Below, piece by piece: positions 1 through 10,779 of a DNA stretch of 64,000 nt. The DNA is from Larix kaempferi (taxonomy: Eukaryota; Streptophyta; Pinopsida; Pinales; Pinaceae). Numbering within the stretch: position 1 is the first letter of the stretch; each line of letters opens with the position of its first letter. The translations under genes and the position numbers were made by a program. Location of the stretch: contig BSBM01000994.1 of assembly GCA_027924585.1 (NCBI GenBank), forward strand, positions 8,625,001 through 8,689,000, in the 5' to 3' direction. The notes under the pieces were generated by a model. The model was not told the DNA's origin, searched no databases, and saw only the letters and a program-made list of their open reading frames with translations.

Positions 1-416
1 ATGATGGTGCGATCATGCACCAACTGTCGAATGTAATGCATATGAATCTCAATGTGTTTTGTCCTCTGCTGCTGAACTGGATCTGTGGAGATCTTGATAG
101 CACTTTGATTGTCACAAAATAGGACAGTTGAAGTAGTGCCACCAAAACCAAACTCGGAAAGAATACCCTGCAACCAAACTGCCTGAATGCAGGCATTGAC
201 TGCCCCTCGATACTTTGCCTCTGCTGAAGAAAGTGCAATGGCTTCCTGCCTTTTGCTGGACCAGCAAATAGCACCATGACCAATCATGAAAAAATAACCG
301 GAAGTGGACTTCCGATCAATGCTATCACCTGCCTGATTTGAATCAGTAAAACCAATGAAATCAAGCTCAGAATCTGCAGCATAATGTATGCCAAAATGTT
401 TCATACCTTGCACATA
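1..416 (-). pseudogene. Copia RNase H domain, partial
   Basis: The minus-strand translation continues the RT frame after one stop codon next to position 416. It shows the Copia RNase H landmarks in order: a DSNQAGD segment (usually DSDWAGD, first catalytic Asp), KSTSGYFF, SSAEAKYR with the catalytic Glu, FCDNQSAI with another catalytic Asp, and TKHIEIHMHYIR near the end. This domain removes the RNA strand of the RNA-DNA hybrid during reverse transcription. The window edge cuts the C-terminal end just after RQLVHD. The catalytic residues that can be seen are intact, but the stop at the RT junction means it could not be made as a polyprotein with RT. Confidence 0.9.
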
Positions 417-1799
417 CTACAAGATCCGCTTGGCTGCTCGCCAATGAAGCTCATGGGGATACTGCATATACCTTGACACGGCACTCATAGCATATGAAAT
501 ATCAGGCCTTGAGTGTGTCAAATAAAGTAGTGAACCAATCAACTGTCGATACATACTGCAATCTGCAAGCGGTGTAGAATCTCCCTCCTCAAGACTGATT
601 CCTGAGAGGAATGGGAATGGGGCTGCCTTACATTCAGCCATATTAAACTTCAATAACAGGTCAGAAGCATATTTTTGCTGAGATATAGTGATCCCATCAA
701 AATTTTGAGCTATCTCCAAGCCCAAAAAGTGACTCAGCAAGCCCAAATCGCTCATGTCAAAAGCTAGATTTAATGTAGTTTTTAGCTTGTTTATTGAAGT
801 AAGAGTGCTACTAGTAATGAGAAGATCATCAACATAAAGTACAATAACCAACAAAATACCTTTAACTCACTGAAGATACACATTCAGATCAAATTTGCAT
901 CTTTGGAAATTTTGAGAAAGAAGGAAGGAGTCCATCTTTGCGTACCAAGCTCTTGGGGCCTGTTTTAATCCATACAAAGATTTCTTCAATCTGCAAACTA
1001 ATGATGGATCTGATGTGTAGTCCTCTGGTTGTTGCATATATACCTCTTCAGCAAGGTCTCCATGTAGAAATGCATTCTTCACATCCATGTGGTGCACTTC
1101 CCAGTGCTTGGATGCGGAAATAGCCAAAACAAGGCGGATGGAATCCATCTTTGCAACCGGTGCAAAGGTCTCAGTGTAGTCCAGTCCTTGGACTTGGGAG
1201 AAACCTTTTGCCACCAACCTTGCTTTGTATTTTATGATAGAGCCATAAGCAACAACTTTCGTGTGGTAGACCCATTTACACTTCTCTAATTTTCTTCCAG
1301 GTGGAAGAGAAACTAGCTCCCATGTATTGTTCTTTTGAAGAGAACTGTACTCTTCATCCATGGCACTTTGACATCTCGGATCTCGGTGGGAAGAATAGTA
1401 TGATGTGGGATCTGAACCAGTCATCAAATAAAAAATATCAGGAAGTAATGGATCAGAAATAGAAAGAGCCATACCTTCTCTTTGAAAGTCTGCTCTTGTT
1501 CGTCTCGGATCAGCAGGATTTCCAAGGTTCGAACCAGCAGATTGAAGAGTGTTTTGGGCCCACTTTGGTAACTGAGGAGGATTATAATCATCAGATTCCA
1601 AACCTGACATGTCATGATCATCATGTGCTGCCAAAATATCAGAAATATCAAAACTCATACCTTCATTATCGCTGCACGGATCTTCTTCTGGTGAAGGCGG
1701 TGAAACGACAGTTTCTTCCTCGACTAGTTGCAATTCTTGAAGTGGTTCTTTAAATTGCACATTGCGCTCAATGAATATCTTTTTAGATCTGATATCCAT
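417..1799 (-). pseudogene. Copia reverse transcriptase
   Basis: Two open stretches in the same minus frame (1799-867 and 854-417) are separated by a single in-frame TGA. The first holds an acidic linker, then the classic Copia RT start (CKWVYHTK, KARLVAKGFSQ, DYTETFAPVAK), the palm motif DVKNAFLHGDL, and KSLYGLKQAPRAWY. The second begins with the catalytic YVDDLL box and continues through LGLEIAQ and LTHSRPDISYA, the connection to RNase H. All catalytic Asp residues are present (one in DVKNAF, two in YVDD). The enzyme copies element RNA into cDNA inside a cytoplasmic particle. One stop codon in the core makes the copy non-functional unless read through. Confidence 0.93.
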
Positions 1800-3578
1800 G
1801 AGTTTATATGATTTTTATTCTTCCCCATATCCTATTAGTATGCACTCAATACTTTGTGGATCCAAAGCTCGTCTCTTCTTGGAAGGAATTCTAGCCTATG
1901 CAGTAGAGCCAAAAACTCTCAAATTTGACACATCTGGTTTGTGACCAAAGAATGCTTCGAAAGGAGTCATACCTTTCACGGATGAATGTGGAACACGGTT
2001 CTATATGTATGCAGAAACATTGATAGCTTCAGCCCAAATATTTGCGGCCAAACCTTTTGATTCAATCATGCATGTAGCCATCTCTTTCAGTGACCGATTT
2101 TTCCTTTCCGCTACACCGTTCTGCTGGGGTGTGTAGGGAACTGTATGTTGGATCTGAATTCTGCTTTGGGAACAAAGTTGCAGCAACTTGGCCTTGATAT
2201 ATTCTCCACCATTATCAGATCTAAGAGCTTTGATCTTGCTCTTAGTGGCGGTCTCAACAGAAGCCTTAAAATCCTTGAATTTTCCAAGCACTTCTGACTT
2301 GTTTTTGAGAAAAAATACCCATGTAAAGCGGGAAAAATCATCAATAAATGTCAAAACATACCTTGAACCATTTAATGATGTATGGGGCAGTGGACCACTG
2401 ATATCATAATGTATTAACTCAAAAACTGTAGAAGCTCTGCTAGCTTTTCCGCGGTCGAATCTGTGCTCAGGGTGCTTCCTAATAATGCAACCAGTGCATA
2501 TTCCCTTCGAGGAACGGAGTTGTGGAATACCATCTACCATGGAATTGTTTGATAACAGCAGAAAATACTTATAATTAAGATGTCCAAATATTTCATGCCA
2601 AAGCCTACTAACCTCATTACCATGTGTGCGAAGAGCAGTGGGCTTTGCAAGCGGAATAAAGTGTGAAAACTCATAGCATATTGCAGTTTGGTTCGCCTTT
2701 CCAACTGCAACAAGTCTTCCACTTTTGATATCAGAAATTTCAACTGTATTAGGGATGAATGTAACTTGCTTCGGTTCACCAGTGTGTGTCATTTGATACA
2801 CAGAAAGAAGATTTGAAGCCAAGGAAGGCACATAGAGAACATTTTGAAAGCTTCCATGATCTACATGAATCGTACCTTTGCCCTTTGAAGAAATTTTTGA
2901 GTCATTTCCCAAATGGATGGGGATGGAGCTGTTTGGATTGAATGAAAAAAAAGAATCAATATTTGCAGCCATATGATTCGATGCACCCGAATCTATCAAG
3001 AGAGTAGTGGGCTTCGAAACATTTGCCATGAGTGCTTGTCCTCTTTCATGATCATCATTCCTATCCTTCTTCCTTGCACCGTCAGGAAGAGTTATGTTGT
3101 TCTTTTCCAAAAGGAGGGCCATTTGATCTATAGTCTTCTTCATACATGAACTTTCAGGATGAAAGCCACGGTTGCAATAAGTATATTTAGATTTTTGGTT
3201 ACCTTCTTTTCCCTTTTGCTTGAACTTCGAGCTGGATGGTGCATCCGTTTGTTTGCCTTTCTCTCTTTGCTTGTGAGGTTTGAATTTGGGCTTCTCCTTC
3301 TTTTGCTTTCCTTTACCATTCAAGATCTTGGGTCCTTGAACATATAGGGCTGAATCTTTGGAGGTTATGGACCCCATTTGAATCAACTTATCATGCTCTT
3401 TTGTGACGGACACAATGAAGGCATTCAAGGTAGGCATCTTCCAATTCGGGGTAGTTAGCCGACCGGAATTGAAAGTAGAGACCAATACCGAATAATCTTT
3501 ACCAAGCTTGCTGAGAATGGAGAGGATCAATTGCTTATCCTCTTTGATAACTCCACTGTTCTTCAACTGCATGTTCAA
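1800..3578 (-). pseudogene. Copia gag C-terminus, protease and integrase
   Basis: The 525-residue open stretch 3578-2001 starts inside gag. A zinc-knuckle relic is at about residues 131-145, but its first Cys is replaced by Tyr (KYTYCNRGFHPESSC). The protease active site is LLIDSGAS at about 194-200. The integrase zinc-binding part has two His (H328, H333) and CTGC (361-364). The catalytic triad is D392 (HYDISGP), D455 (LRSDNGGEY) and E491 (GVAERKNR), giving the expected D-35-E spacing. Past the stop at 2001 the same frame continues weakly to 1800 through the integrase tail, with further stops. Integrase inserts the cDNA into chromosomes. The core motifs are intact, so the damage is mainly stops and the gag frameshift. 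Confidence 0.92.
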
Positions 3579-4015
3579 GTTCTTGAATTTTTGAAGGATT
3601 CATTAATGGTCTCGAAATTCTCAGGACTAAGGGCAATCAATTCATTCTCTAATTGAAAAGCCCTAAGCTCGTCCTGTTTGCCAAATAGTGTTTCAAGTTG
3701 CTCCCATATAGCTTTTGGAGTCTTCAATCCAATGAGATGGAAGTGAAGATCTTTGGAGATGGAGGGACAAAGAAGACCATAAGCTTCATCAAGCTTGTTG
3801 TAGTGTTTGGTTCTATCTGAGAAGGTGTTTGGCTCCAATTCAAGACCAAGAGTGACTCGGTAGTAACCTTTTGAACGTAATATGATCTCCATATAATCTT
3901 TCCAATCAAAATAATTGAATGGGGTGAGGATAGGATTTGAAGAAGAGTATTCCATTGCTAGGAGCGAGTGCACACTGATGTAGAAATGCTTGCAAGGGCA
4001 GAGTAGCGAATGCAA
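3575..4015 (-). pseudogene. Copia gag N-terminal region
   Basis: The minus-strand ORF probably starts at the internal Met near 3955 (MEYSSSNPILTPF) and not at 4015. It contains FDWKDYMEIILRSKGYY, AYGLLCPSISKDLHFHL and KAIWEQLETLFGKQDEL, a pattern typical of the Copia gag/UBN2 family, which forms the capsid of virus-like particles. It ends in a different reading frame from the downstream protease-integrase stretch (overlap at 3575-3578). A frameshift therefore separates capsid from the nucleocapsid and protease. It lies about 370 bases downstream of the primer-binding site, a normal leader length. Confidence 0.85.
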
Positions 4016-4325
4016 TTGATGGAGACAATAACCTGCAAATCACTATAAAACCAAGAACAATGAGGTCGAACAATCCACCCTTTTAGAGTTGCATCACACC
4101 TGGGATTGGAGATCAAGCAATGTTGAATAGGTCCAATGTATCAGATCCAGGATTTATGTGGAAACTCAAGCTTTTGGAGTGGTATTGGAAGTATTTTCAA
4201 GCTTTGCATGCACAGGAGCAAATTCCCTTGAGATCTTTCATGCCAAAACTTTTTGTAATTTTTGAGCAAATTCACTCAAATCCTCTTGTAGAAACACCTG
4301 TAGAAAAGAGATCTTGTCCCTGCAA

Positions 4326-4339
4326 TGGCTCTGATACCA
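4326..4339 (-). other. Primer-binding site, tRNA-Met type
   Basis: On the minus strand the bases read TGGTATCAGAGCCA, complementary to the 3' end of initiator tRNA-Met, the usual primer of plant Copia elements. It directly abuts the LTR end at 4340, which fixes that boundary. Confidence 0.95.
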
Positions 4340-5063
4340 TGTAAAATTAGTCACAGCAGATCTAATGAACAAGTAAATCAATCACAATAGATGAAACTCA
4401 TAAAAATGGTGTAAAACTGTGCAAAACATGCATCAGTGCTCAATATCCCAATGAGGGTGAATAATTACAATACAATACAGTAACAATGACAGAGCAATTC
4501 GAATTGACTAAGGAGGTCATTCGAATCACTGAATGGAGTAGCTTGACTCCAAATAGAAGTCCTCATCATCAATCAGTGGTGGTCATCAATGCACAAGAAC
4601 CAGTCATCCAGGTGTCAATCTGAGTCTAACTGAGTGTAACATGTGTAACTAAAGTGTGTAGCACTGATATAGGGAAGTGGGCTCAGTGGAGGGCGCATGG
4701 GAGGCTAACTGAAGTCAGAACAAGTCATCTAGTCAATCTGGAGGTCCAACGGAGTGAAAGAGTCAGTCGGGAGTGAAACTAGCCTCAAATCAGGGAGAAT
4801 CGGAGCTAACTGAGTGTAACTGAAGTGGAACTGCAGTGGTAGGTGAAGAAGTGCTCCCTTCTCTGGCAGTAGATGAGAAGTGGGCGCCTTCATGACTAAG
4901 AGGGCTAAAGAACTGATGTAAGAATCTCTCGGGTGCTAGAATAAGGTGGCTAAGGTGCTGGAGGCATCAACCTAGTGACTGGGATGCATGCAAACCCTAG
5001 AATTTGCATGCAAACTCTGATTGCATGCAAGATCCTGAAAAAGATGATGTGGATATTCGAACA
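4340..5063 (-). repeat. 5' LTR of Copia family A
   Basis: The 724-bp repeat starts TGTAAAAT and ends CGAACA on the plus strand, so on the element strand it runs TG...CA. The right boundary comes from alignment with the solo LTR at 22486-23267. Both share the AGATCTGCTGTGA block near the element-strand 3' end, the CTCAGTTAGACTC-type repeats in the middle, and the GCATGCA-rich start. The ORF at 4972-5343 crosses this boundary and is not a gene. Confidence 0.85.
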
Positions 5064-5159
5064 GATCATGGACCAAAATTTTATCATTGCAAACCTCATC
5101 CATCAAGATAATGGATGCATCAACTCCATCATAAGTTGTTCCATCAAACTTGAGCTCTT

Positions 5160-6660
5160 TTGATTCCTCAATGGAGGAATGACTCACTTCAGGAAGAAGC
5201 TCAGTTTCGCTATGGGGAAATGTATGTGCTTGAAACTCTTCATCTGCATCTAAAAAATCCTCAAGAATATGCATGTTATCATGCACCTCATGAACCACCA
5301 TATCATGAGGTTCCTCCATAAAATTCTTAGTAAAACCAACCATAAGAGACTGGATGACTGGTATGTGTGATCTTTACAACGTTTGGTGAAGTTGCTCTAT
5401 CTCCATCTTGGATTCTTGGAGGGCACTTTGAGTGCTTCTCAAAGAATCTTGGGTGGCCACCAATTCATCATTGAGCTTGATGATCTCTTAATCATCATTA
5501 AAGGATGCTCCATGCAACATATGAACAAGTTCATGCAAATGATATCTGTCAAAAAGCATATCTGAAAATTTACCTTGGATTGTAGACATTGCTTTTTTAA
5601 TGTTCTCCATGGCTTCAAGGAAAGATGAATCTTCCAATGAAGAAACTCTCCAGCATGACTATGAGACTAAAACATGTGTGTCATGGAGAATGTGAGAGTC
5701 CTCCTTGATCTTCCTCTCACTCATATTCAAGGGCCATGCAAAGAAATGAGGTTCTTGAGGATGAACCTCTTCTTCTTCTTCAGTGAGGTCAACTTCAAAA
5801 TGTGGTTCAAGTGATGGCTGAAAAGTTGACTCTGGAATAAATTCTGCTACTACAAGCTCTCCATCTTCATGATCACGGGAGCTTGCGCTTTAAACAACCT
5901 CATCAAGTGGTATTTCTATGTCACCAACATAGAGAAATGGTCATCCATCAGTAGATGTCTCCTCAAAACACAGGCACCCACCAATAGGTACCTCATCACA
6001 ACATCCATCGGTAGATGCTTCTTCAGTACTTGAGAAACCATTAGTAGATGCATCTTCTTGGAAACCATTAGTAGATACTCTCTGATCCATAATTTTCTGA
6101 TCCTTAGCAGAACTGGAGGTGACTTATTCATGCTTACAACCTTTGGAATATCTGCTTGAATAAAACCCAAACAATCTCATGATGCTAGAAGATGCAGTTG
6201 GCTGATTTTTTCCTCCTTCTTATTTACTCATAGAGGCAAAACAACTTGGTTCCTCCATGGGTGGTTTTCTGATCTCTATTGAATCCAAATACTCATCCTG
6301 GATCATGAATCCAAATCTGTAATAAAATTAATATTTGAAAGAAATTCCCTTACCAATCTCTTCTCCCAAAGCTAGATACTCCTGGTAGTGGTAGGGAAAA
6401 TTTTTACTTGCAGATATCCTCTTTGTTAAATCCTTCTTAGGATTAGCCATCGATGGTTCATCCCATTTATATATGTACATATGGTCACAAATGTAACCAT
6501 CCTCATCTCTTGGTAATCCTCCATCAACGCAAATGATTTCTTCTTCCTCATAGAACTCAAAGTCTTTGTCTTCCATGATTGCAACTAGTTCCACAATTGC
6601 AACTTGAAAACAATTATGAGATATCCTCCACTGAGAGTTAATTGCCATAGGCTGAGCCAA
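5160..6660 (-). pseudogene. Unrecognised acidic ORF relic downstream of a PBS
   Basis: The cleanest part is 6660-6328 (110 residues). It starts five bases past the primer-binding site and contains the acidic run EFYEEEEIICVDGG and the aromatic segment YICDHMYIYKWDEP. Further left the minus strand still reads as acidic protein in pieces (about 6170-5916, 5890-5640 and 5343-5160), with segments such as EVDLTEEEEEVHPQEP. I do not recognise a domain. Its position suggests a gag-position ORF of the host LTR element. Stops and frameshifts break it at least four times. No membrane segment, zinc knuckle or catalytic motif could be seen, so no function is proposed. Confidence 0.4.
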
Positions 6661-6665
6661 GGAAA

Positions 6666-6679
6666 GGGCTCTGACACCA
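6666..6679 (-). other. Primer-binding site, tRNA-Met-like
   Basis: The element strand reads TGGTGTCAGAGCCC, one change from the usual TGGTATCAGAGCC. One base separates it from TGTAATATCC, the presumed inner LTR end, as expected for a PBS. Confidence 0.65.
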
Positions 6680-8430
6680 CTGTAATATCCCTAATATGAT
6701 ATCAAATGATATTATCTCAAATACAAAATTTAAAATAAGAAATTTTCCAAGCAGTAACTAGTTCTCAAAACTAGTGAAGAAGGAACTAGAACTGGTCATT
6801 GAATAACCCACCTAGAGCTTGATAGGAGAACATTGTTGGATCTGAAAAATGTACTGGCGAGTGTGAATTAGAAATTACAACATCATCAAGGCCATAATAT
6901 GATTTCTATGCACAAGGTATTGGGGCCATTTATGTTTCGAACATCAGCTAGGCTGAATTCTACTCTAAGGCTTCCTAGGCACACCAACATATGCATACTA
7001 AACTCATTAACTTACACTTGATAGAAACGAGAGGTGTAAAACTAGTCAATAAACCCATAAATTGATGATGGAAAATATTTTCTAAGGTTTAGGGAAGTTT
7101 TGACTGAGTTTGGGGGAAAATGAGAAAGTCCGCTATGGTGGACTACTCCACTAGCTTTCTTCCAGGATCTGTCAAACATGAAGAGAATGCCACGAATTCC
7201 CAGTATAATGGTGGGATGGTATTCATAAATATTTTAGGGAACCAACATGACTGACAGAACCGAAATTGAGCATACAAGTACTTTTTAATCAAACAAACTG
7301 CAAGTCTATTCAAATAGAAGTGCTCAATGAGCTAGTCTTTAGAAATATGAACACAAGCAGTCCTAAAGGGTCACTAATATATGATTTATGAGTTGGGATG
7401 TATTATTCATACAAATTAACACCTACAGAAACTTACATAAAGGGAAATGGATTTACATAACTTAGTATATTGAAAATTTATGGAAACTAGTCAATAAAAA
7501 TTGCACAGAGAGCTAGTCTTGTGAAAGGTGAGCACAATCAGCCTCTAAGGCTCTTTAATTCTCCTTCTAATGATAGATATGGATCATATAAATATAAAAT
7601 AATATAATAATTCTATATTAGAGATGATTGATCAACAAATGAATATATTTTGATATTAGACTTAATAGAGAATCTCTAACCATGGAATTCTTACAATATT
7701 GAGTTTAGAAGGAGTCTGAGAAGAGAAGAAGAAGTAGGATCTTCTCTGAATATGCAATATGATGAATACAGGGAATATGTCTTCTCATTGAAGGTGCACC
7801 ATATATCACGGACTTATCATTGGGGTGCATTCATCAACTGAAACTTCTCCAAATTACACACATGCGCTCCTCAACACTTAAACCTTGGCTCTGGTGAGAA
7901 TGGTTGTATCTTGGTCATTGAGACACCTTTTTCAACAAGAAAAATGGAATTTATTACTGGAAAATACCCTCCAGACAAAATGGAGTAGGTATCACAACCC
8001 ATATATGATCATAAATGCTTAAACCAGAACCTCAATTTTGTCCCTTCAACATTGTTTCCACTGAATGAGAAGAATGCTTCAAAATCTAGAAAGAAGAGAG
8101 GATGTAATCATAGAGATGGATCAGATATGAAAATTTATCATCACTGGATGCAATGGATCATGTGCAGAAGAATGTAATAGGAACTATGGGGCACATCTCC
8201 CACAAGTGTCTAAGGGTGCATCACCAAAGCCTAGAGAAGCTTGAGCTTACTCTCATATGAACAATAAGCTATCAGAAGATATGAATGTGGTGTTCCCTCC
8301 TTTTATAGACTGGGTGGCTTTTTGAGAAAGTTAAATTTCCAATAAACCTCCTTGGCCTCTTCTAATGTTCCTTCCTTGACTGATTTGGCACTTTCCATCT
8401 TTTTTTACTTACTAGATTTTCCTCTTTTTT

Positions 8431-8570
8431 GGAAACTGCGCCCTCCTGGATTTTCTGGATGTTTCCTTCTTTTTACAATTGTCTAGATTTTGTTATTTTT
8501 GGAAACTGCACCCTCCTTAGATTTCTGGACGTTTCCTTCTTTTCCTCACTTGTCGGCTTTGTGCACTTTC
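8431..8570. repeat. Two-copy 70-bp tandem repeat
   Basis: GGAAACTGCGCCCTCCT at 8431 recurs as GGAAACTGCACCCTCCT at 8501, followed in both by a TTTCTGGA(T/C)GTTTCCTTCTTTT block. The period is 70 bases. The 71-residue ORF over it is a by-product of the repeat. Confidence 0.8.
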
Positions 8571-8653
8571 CTGCTTTATGCACTGATTTTGTCAATTTCC
8601 TCTTTTTTTGCTTTTCTCTAATTTTTCTTTCACTTTTCTCTTAGGTTGACAAC

Positions 8654-10030
8654 TGTTGGAACATAATTCCCATCTAGAGCTTGGTTAATAATCCTTGCAT
8701 AAGGTTCCAAGTGTTTAATGTAAGTTGTTCCGTGGTTTGGCTTCATAGTGCCTAGTCTAGGGGGTTTGTCCACATATTAGACTAGTGGTTTGTCATTATA
8801 GCCAATTTTGTCCACAAGTGTGCCCATTTCCTTATTCCGGGGATTCAAAGGCGACCTACTTAATGCATTTAATGAGGCATGTGCACCACTTCCCTGTTTT
8901 GTGGGATAAGGTTGGACCAAGGGCGATAATGCACTGGAGATGGTGAAATTACTCATTAATGGCCACTACTAAGGCCCTAAGCCACCTAATTCTCCCTCAT
9001 AATGATTCCATCCACATTTATTGACTTTTCTAACTTCCTCATGGTCCTCATAGGTTCATTGGACCTCATTATGGCCCAATATAGGAGTTACACTTGGCAT
9101 AATGTCATGGATTGGGGGAATTACTCCACCAAGCCTAACATTATTGTGAGCTACTCAACTTGCCACTAAGTCTCTTGATTTTTCCTCTTGATAGCATCTA
9201 TATATTGTACACATGTTGTTGAACAATAATGTAATGGAAGATCAATTCGCATGAGTGTTTTTCTCTTGCGTTCTACTTAATATTTTCTTCATATTTATTC
9301 TATTTTCGTGTCAATGTTTGGTAAATTCTAAGTGAAGCTTTCCCTAGTAATATAGATCCACCTGTGACACATATAGAATTTGACACCATGGTTTGGCTTC
9401 ATAGTGCCTAGTCTAGGGGGTTTGTCCACATATTAGACAAGTTGTTTGTCATTATAACCAAGTTTGTCCACAAGTGTGCCCATTTCCTTATTCTGGGAGT
9501 CAAAGGTGCCCTATTTAATGCATTTAATGAGGCAGGTGCACCACTTCCCTTTTTTTATGGGATAAGGTTGGACCAAGGACGCTAATGCACTGGAAATGGT
9601 CAAATTGCTCATTAATGGCCACTACCAAAGCCCTAAACCACCTAATTATCCCTCATAATGATTCCATCCACATTTATTGACTTGCCTAACTTCCTCATGG
9701 TCCTCATAGGTTCATTTGACCTCATTATGGCCCAATATAGGAGTTACACTTGGCACAATGTCATAGATTGGGGGAATTACTCCACTAAGCCTAGCATTAA
9801 TGTGAGCTACTCAACTTGCCACTAAGTCTATCGATTTTTCATCCTGAGAGCATCTATATATTGTACACATGTTGTTGAACAATAATGTAATGGAAGATAA
9901 ATCCACATGAGTGTTTTTCTCTTGTGTTCTACTTCATATTTCTTCTATTTTCTTGTTAATGTTTGGTAAATTCTAAGTGAAGCTTTCTCTAGTAATCTAG
10001 ATCCACTTGTGACACATATATAATTTGACA
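8654..10030 (+). repeat. LTR followed by 5'-truncated LTR of the same family
   Basis: The first copy (8654-9385) starts TGTTGGAACAT and ends AATTTGACA. The second copy starts at 9389 with TGGTTTGGCTTCATAG, equal to position 8733 of the first, and ends AATTTGACA at 10030. The offset is 656 bases. Both have a TATATATT box (9199 in the first) followed by a conserved GTAATGGAAGAT block and the same 3' end. The second copy lacks the first 79 bases. No exact 5-bp flank match is seen: ACAAC on the left, AACTC on the right. It is probably the remains of an element whose interior was deleted. Confidence 0.7.
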
Positions 10031-10314
10031 AACTCACTTAACCAACCTTATCTCCTTATGTGCCCTTGTCATCATCCAACTCATCATCATATGTAATTAA
10101 TAATTAAATACAAAAATAATAATTACATCATCTTCAATTTAATTAATTGAAACAACTATAGTCTGAATTTTTATTCCTAGTTAATTTAATTGCCTAGGGT
10201 AATTTACCAATGTTATCCCCCTCATCAATTAATTAATTTATTCTCACTAGGATCCATGTGGTTTTAAGGTGACATTGGCTGCTTCTTGGTGCTTGAAAAA
10301 ATGGGAACATGACA

Positions 10315-10779
10315 AAAAGAACTACCCGGACTAGAGGACAACTATGCTTCTATATTCTTGGTTTAAATGAACATGCATCACTAGAATTTGATTCTCATGC
10401 AATTTCATGGTGACAGGATATTATCTGTAAAGACTTATGTCAATAAATGTTTATGAATCTTCTTTGGTACTAAACTGTTTTAGAACTACTTTATCCTTGA
10501 TTGCTCAAATCCTATCAATTGGTCTTCATGCCCTTGTTGAGAATTACCTTCTCCTATAATATGTGAGTTTCCACTGATATTTCACATATGTTCCTATTCC
10601 TTTTAGGCGATTGATCATTAGACTCACCTAATTATTTTTCCTATTCCATAGTTTAGAAATTGTTGGTGCACAAGAATCCATGCCTCAATCTAACTACTAT
10701 CCCGAAATGATTTTCTGTCGATAACACATACTAAGCATAATGCATCTTTCCATACATCTACAATATTTATTGAGTAAGA
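10315..10779. other. Non-coding flank left of the Athila-like element
   Basis: No ORF, repeat or RNA gene was recognised. A TGTTGGTGC at 10661 could be the inner end of the minus-strand relic LTR that ends at 28044 (GGATCAACA), split by the 10780-26272 insertion. That is a guess from the terminal bases only. Confidence 0.3.

Larger units (their letters stand above)
1..5063 (-). mobile_element. Ty1/Copia LTR retrotransposon, family A, 3' end outside window
   Basis: Read on the minus strand the order is 5' LTR (5063-4340), tRNA-Met type primer-binding site, gag, protease, integrase, reverse transcriptase and RNase H. This is the Copia order, with integrase before RT. The window edge cuts the element inside RNase H, so the 3' LTR and any target duplication are not visible. 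The frame is broken by a frameshift between gag and protease and by several isolated stop codons, so this copy cannot make a full polyprotein. The same LTR family appears as a solo LTR at 22486-23267. The DNA just outside its 5' LTR (5064 onward) belongs to another minus-strand LTR element, so this copy is a nested insertion. The superfamily is certain; the lineage within Copia is not assigned. Confidence 0.95.
5064..10314 (-). mobile_element. Unclassified minus-strand LTR element, 5' half
   Basis: A tRNA-Met-like primer-binding site at 6666-6679 faces an acidic minus-strand coding relic on its left and a long non-coding, LTR-like stretch on its right. No gag, RT or integrase motif is visible between the site and the Copia insertion at 5063. 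Either the copy is truncated there or it is a non-autonomous (LARD-like) element whose pol never existed. The internal part is cut by the family A Copia element. The right boundary near 10314 rests on a TGTCATGTTCCC start on the element strand and is tentative. Confidence 0.5.
6681..10314 (-). repeat. Candidate long LTR, split by another LTR insertion
   Basis: On the plus strand the candidate starts TGTAATATCC next to the PBS and ends AACATGACA at 10314, so the element strand would run TGTCATGTTCCC to ATTACA. Without the inserted block 8654-10030 it would be about 2.25 kb. It has no ORF of note. It holds two imperfect copies of a segment around 7305-7400 and 7487-7570 (shared GAGCTAGTCTT and AGTC/AGCCTCTAAGG blocks), and a 70-bp tandem pair at 8431-8570. 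No second LTR copy is visible to confirm the outer boundary. Confidence 0.4.

Noticed and set aside
4326-4339. tRNA gene because of a match to tRNA-Met
   Set aside because: Only the 3' end complement is present, next to an LTR; it is a primer-binding site. The same holds for 13644, 37593, 47512 and 60720.
4972-5343. 123-codon minus ORF
   Set aside because: It crosses the LTR boundary at 5063; only the part right of it can belong to the host element relic.
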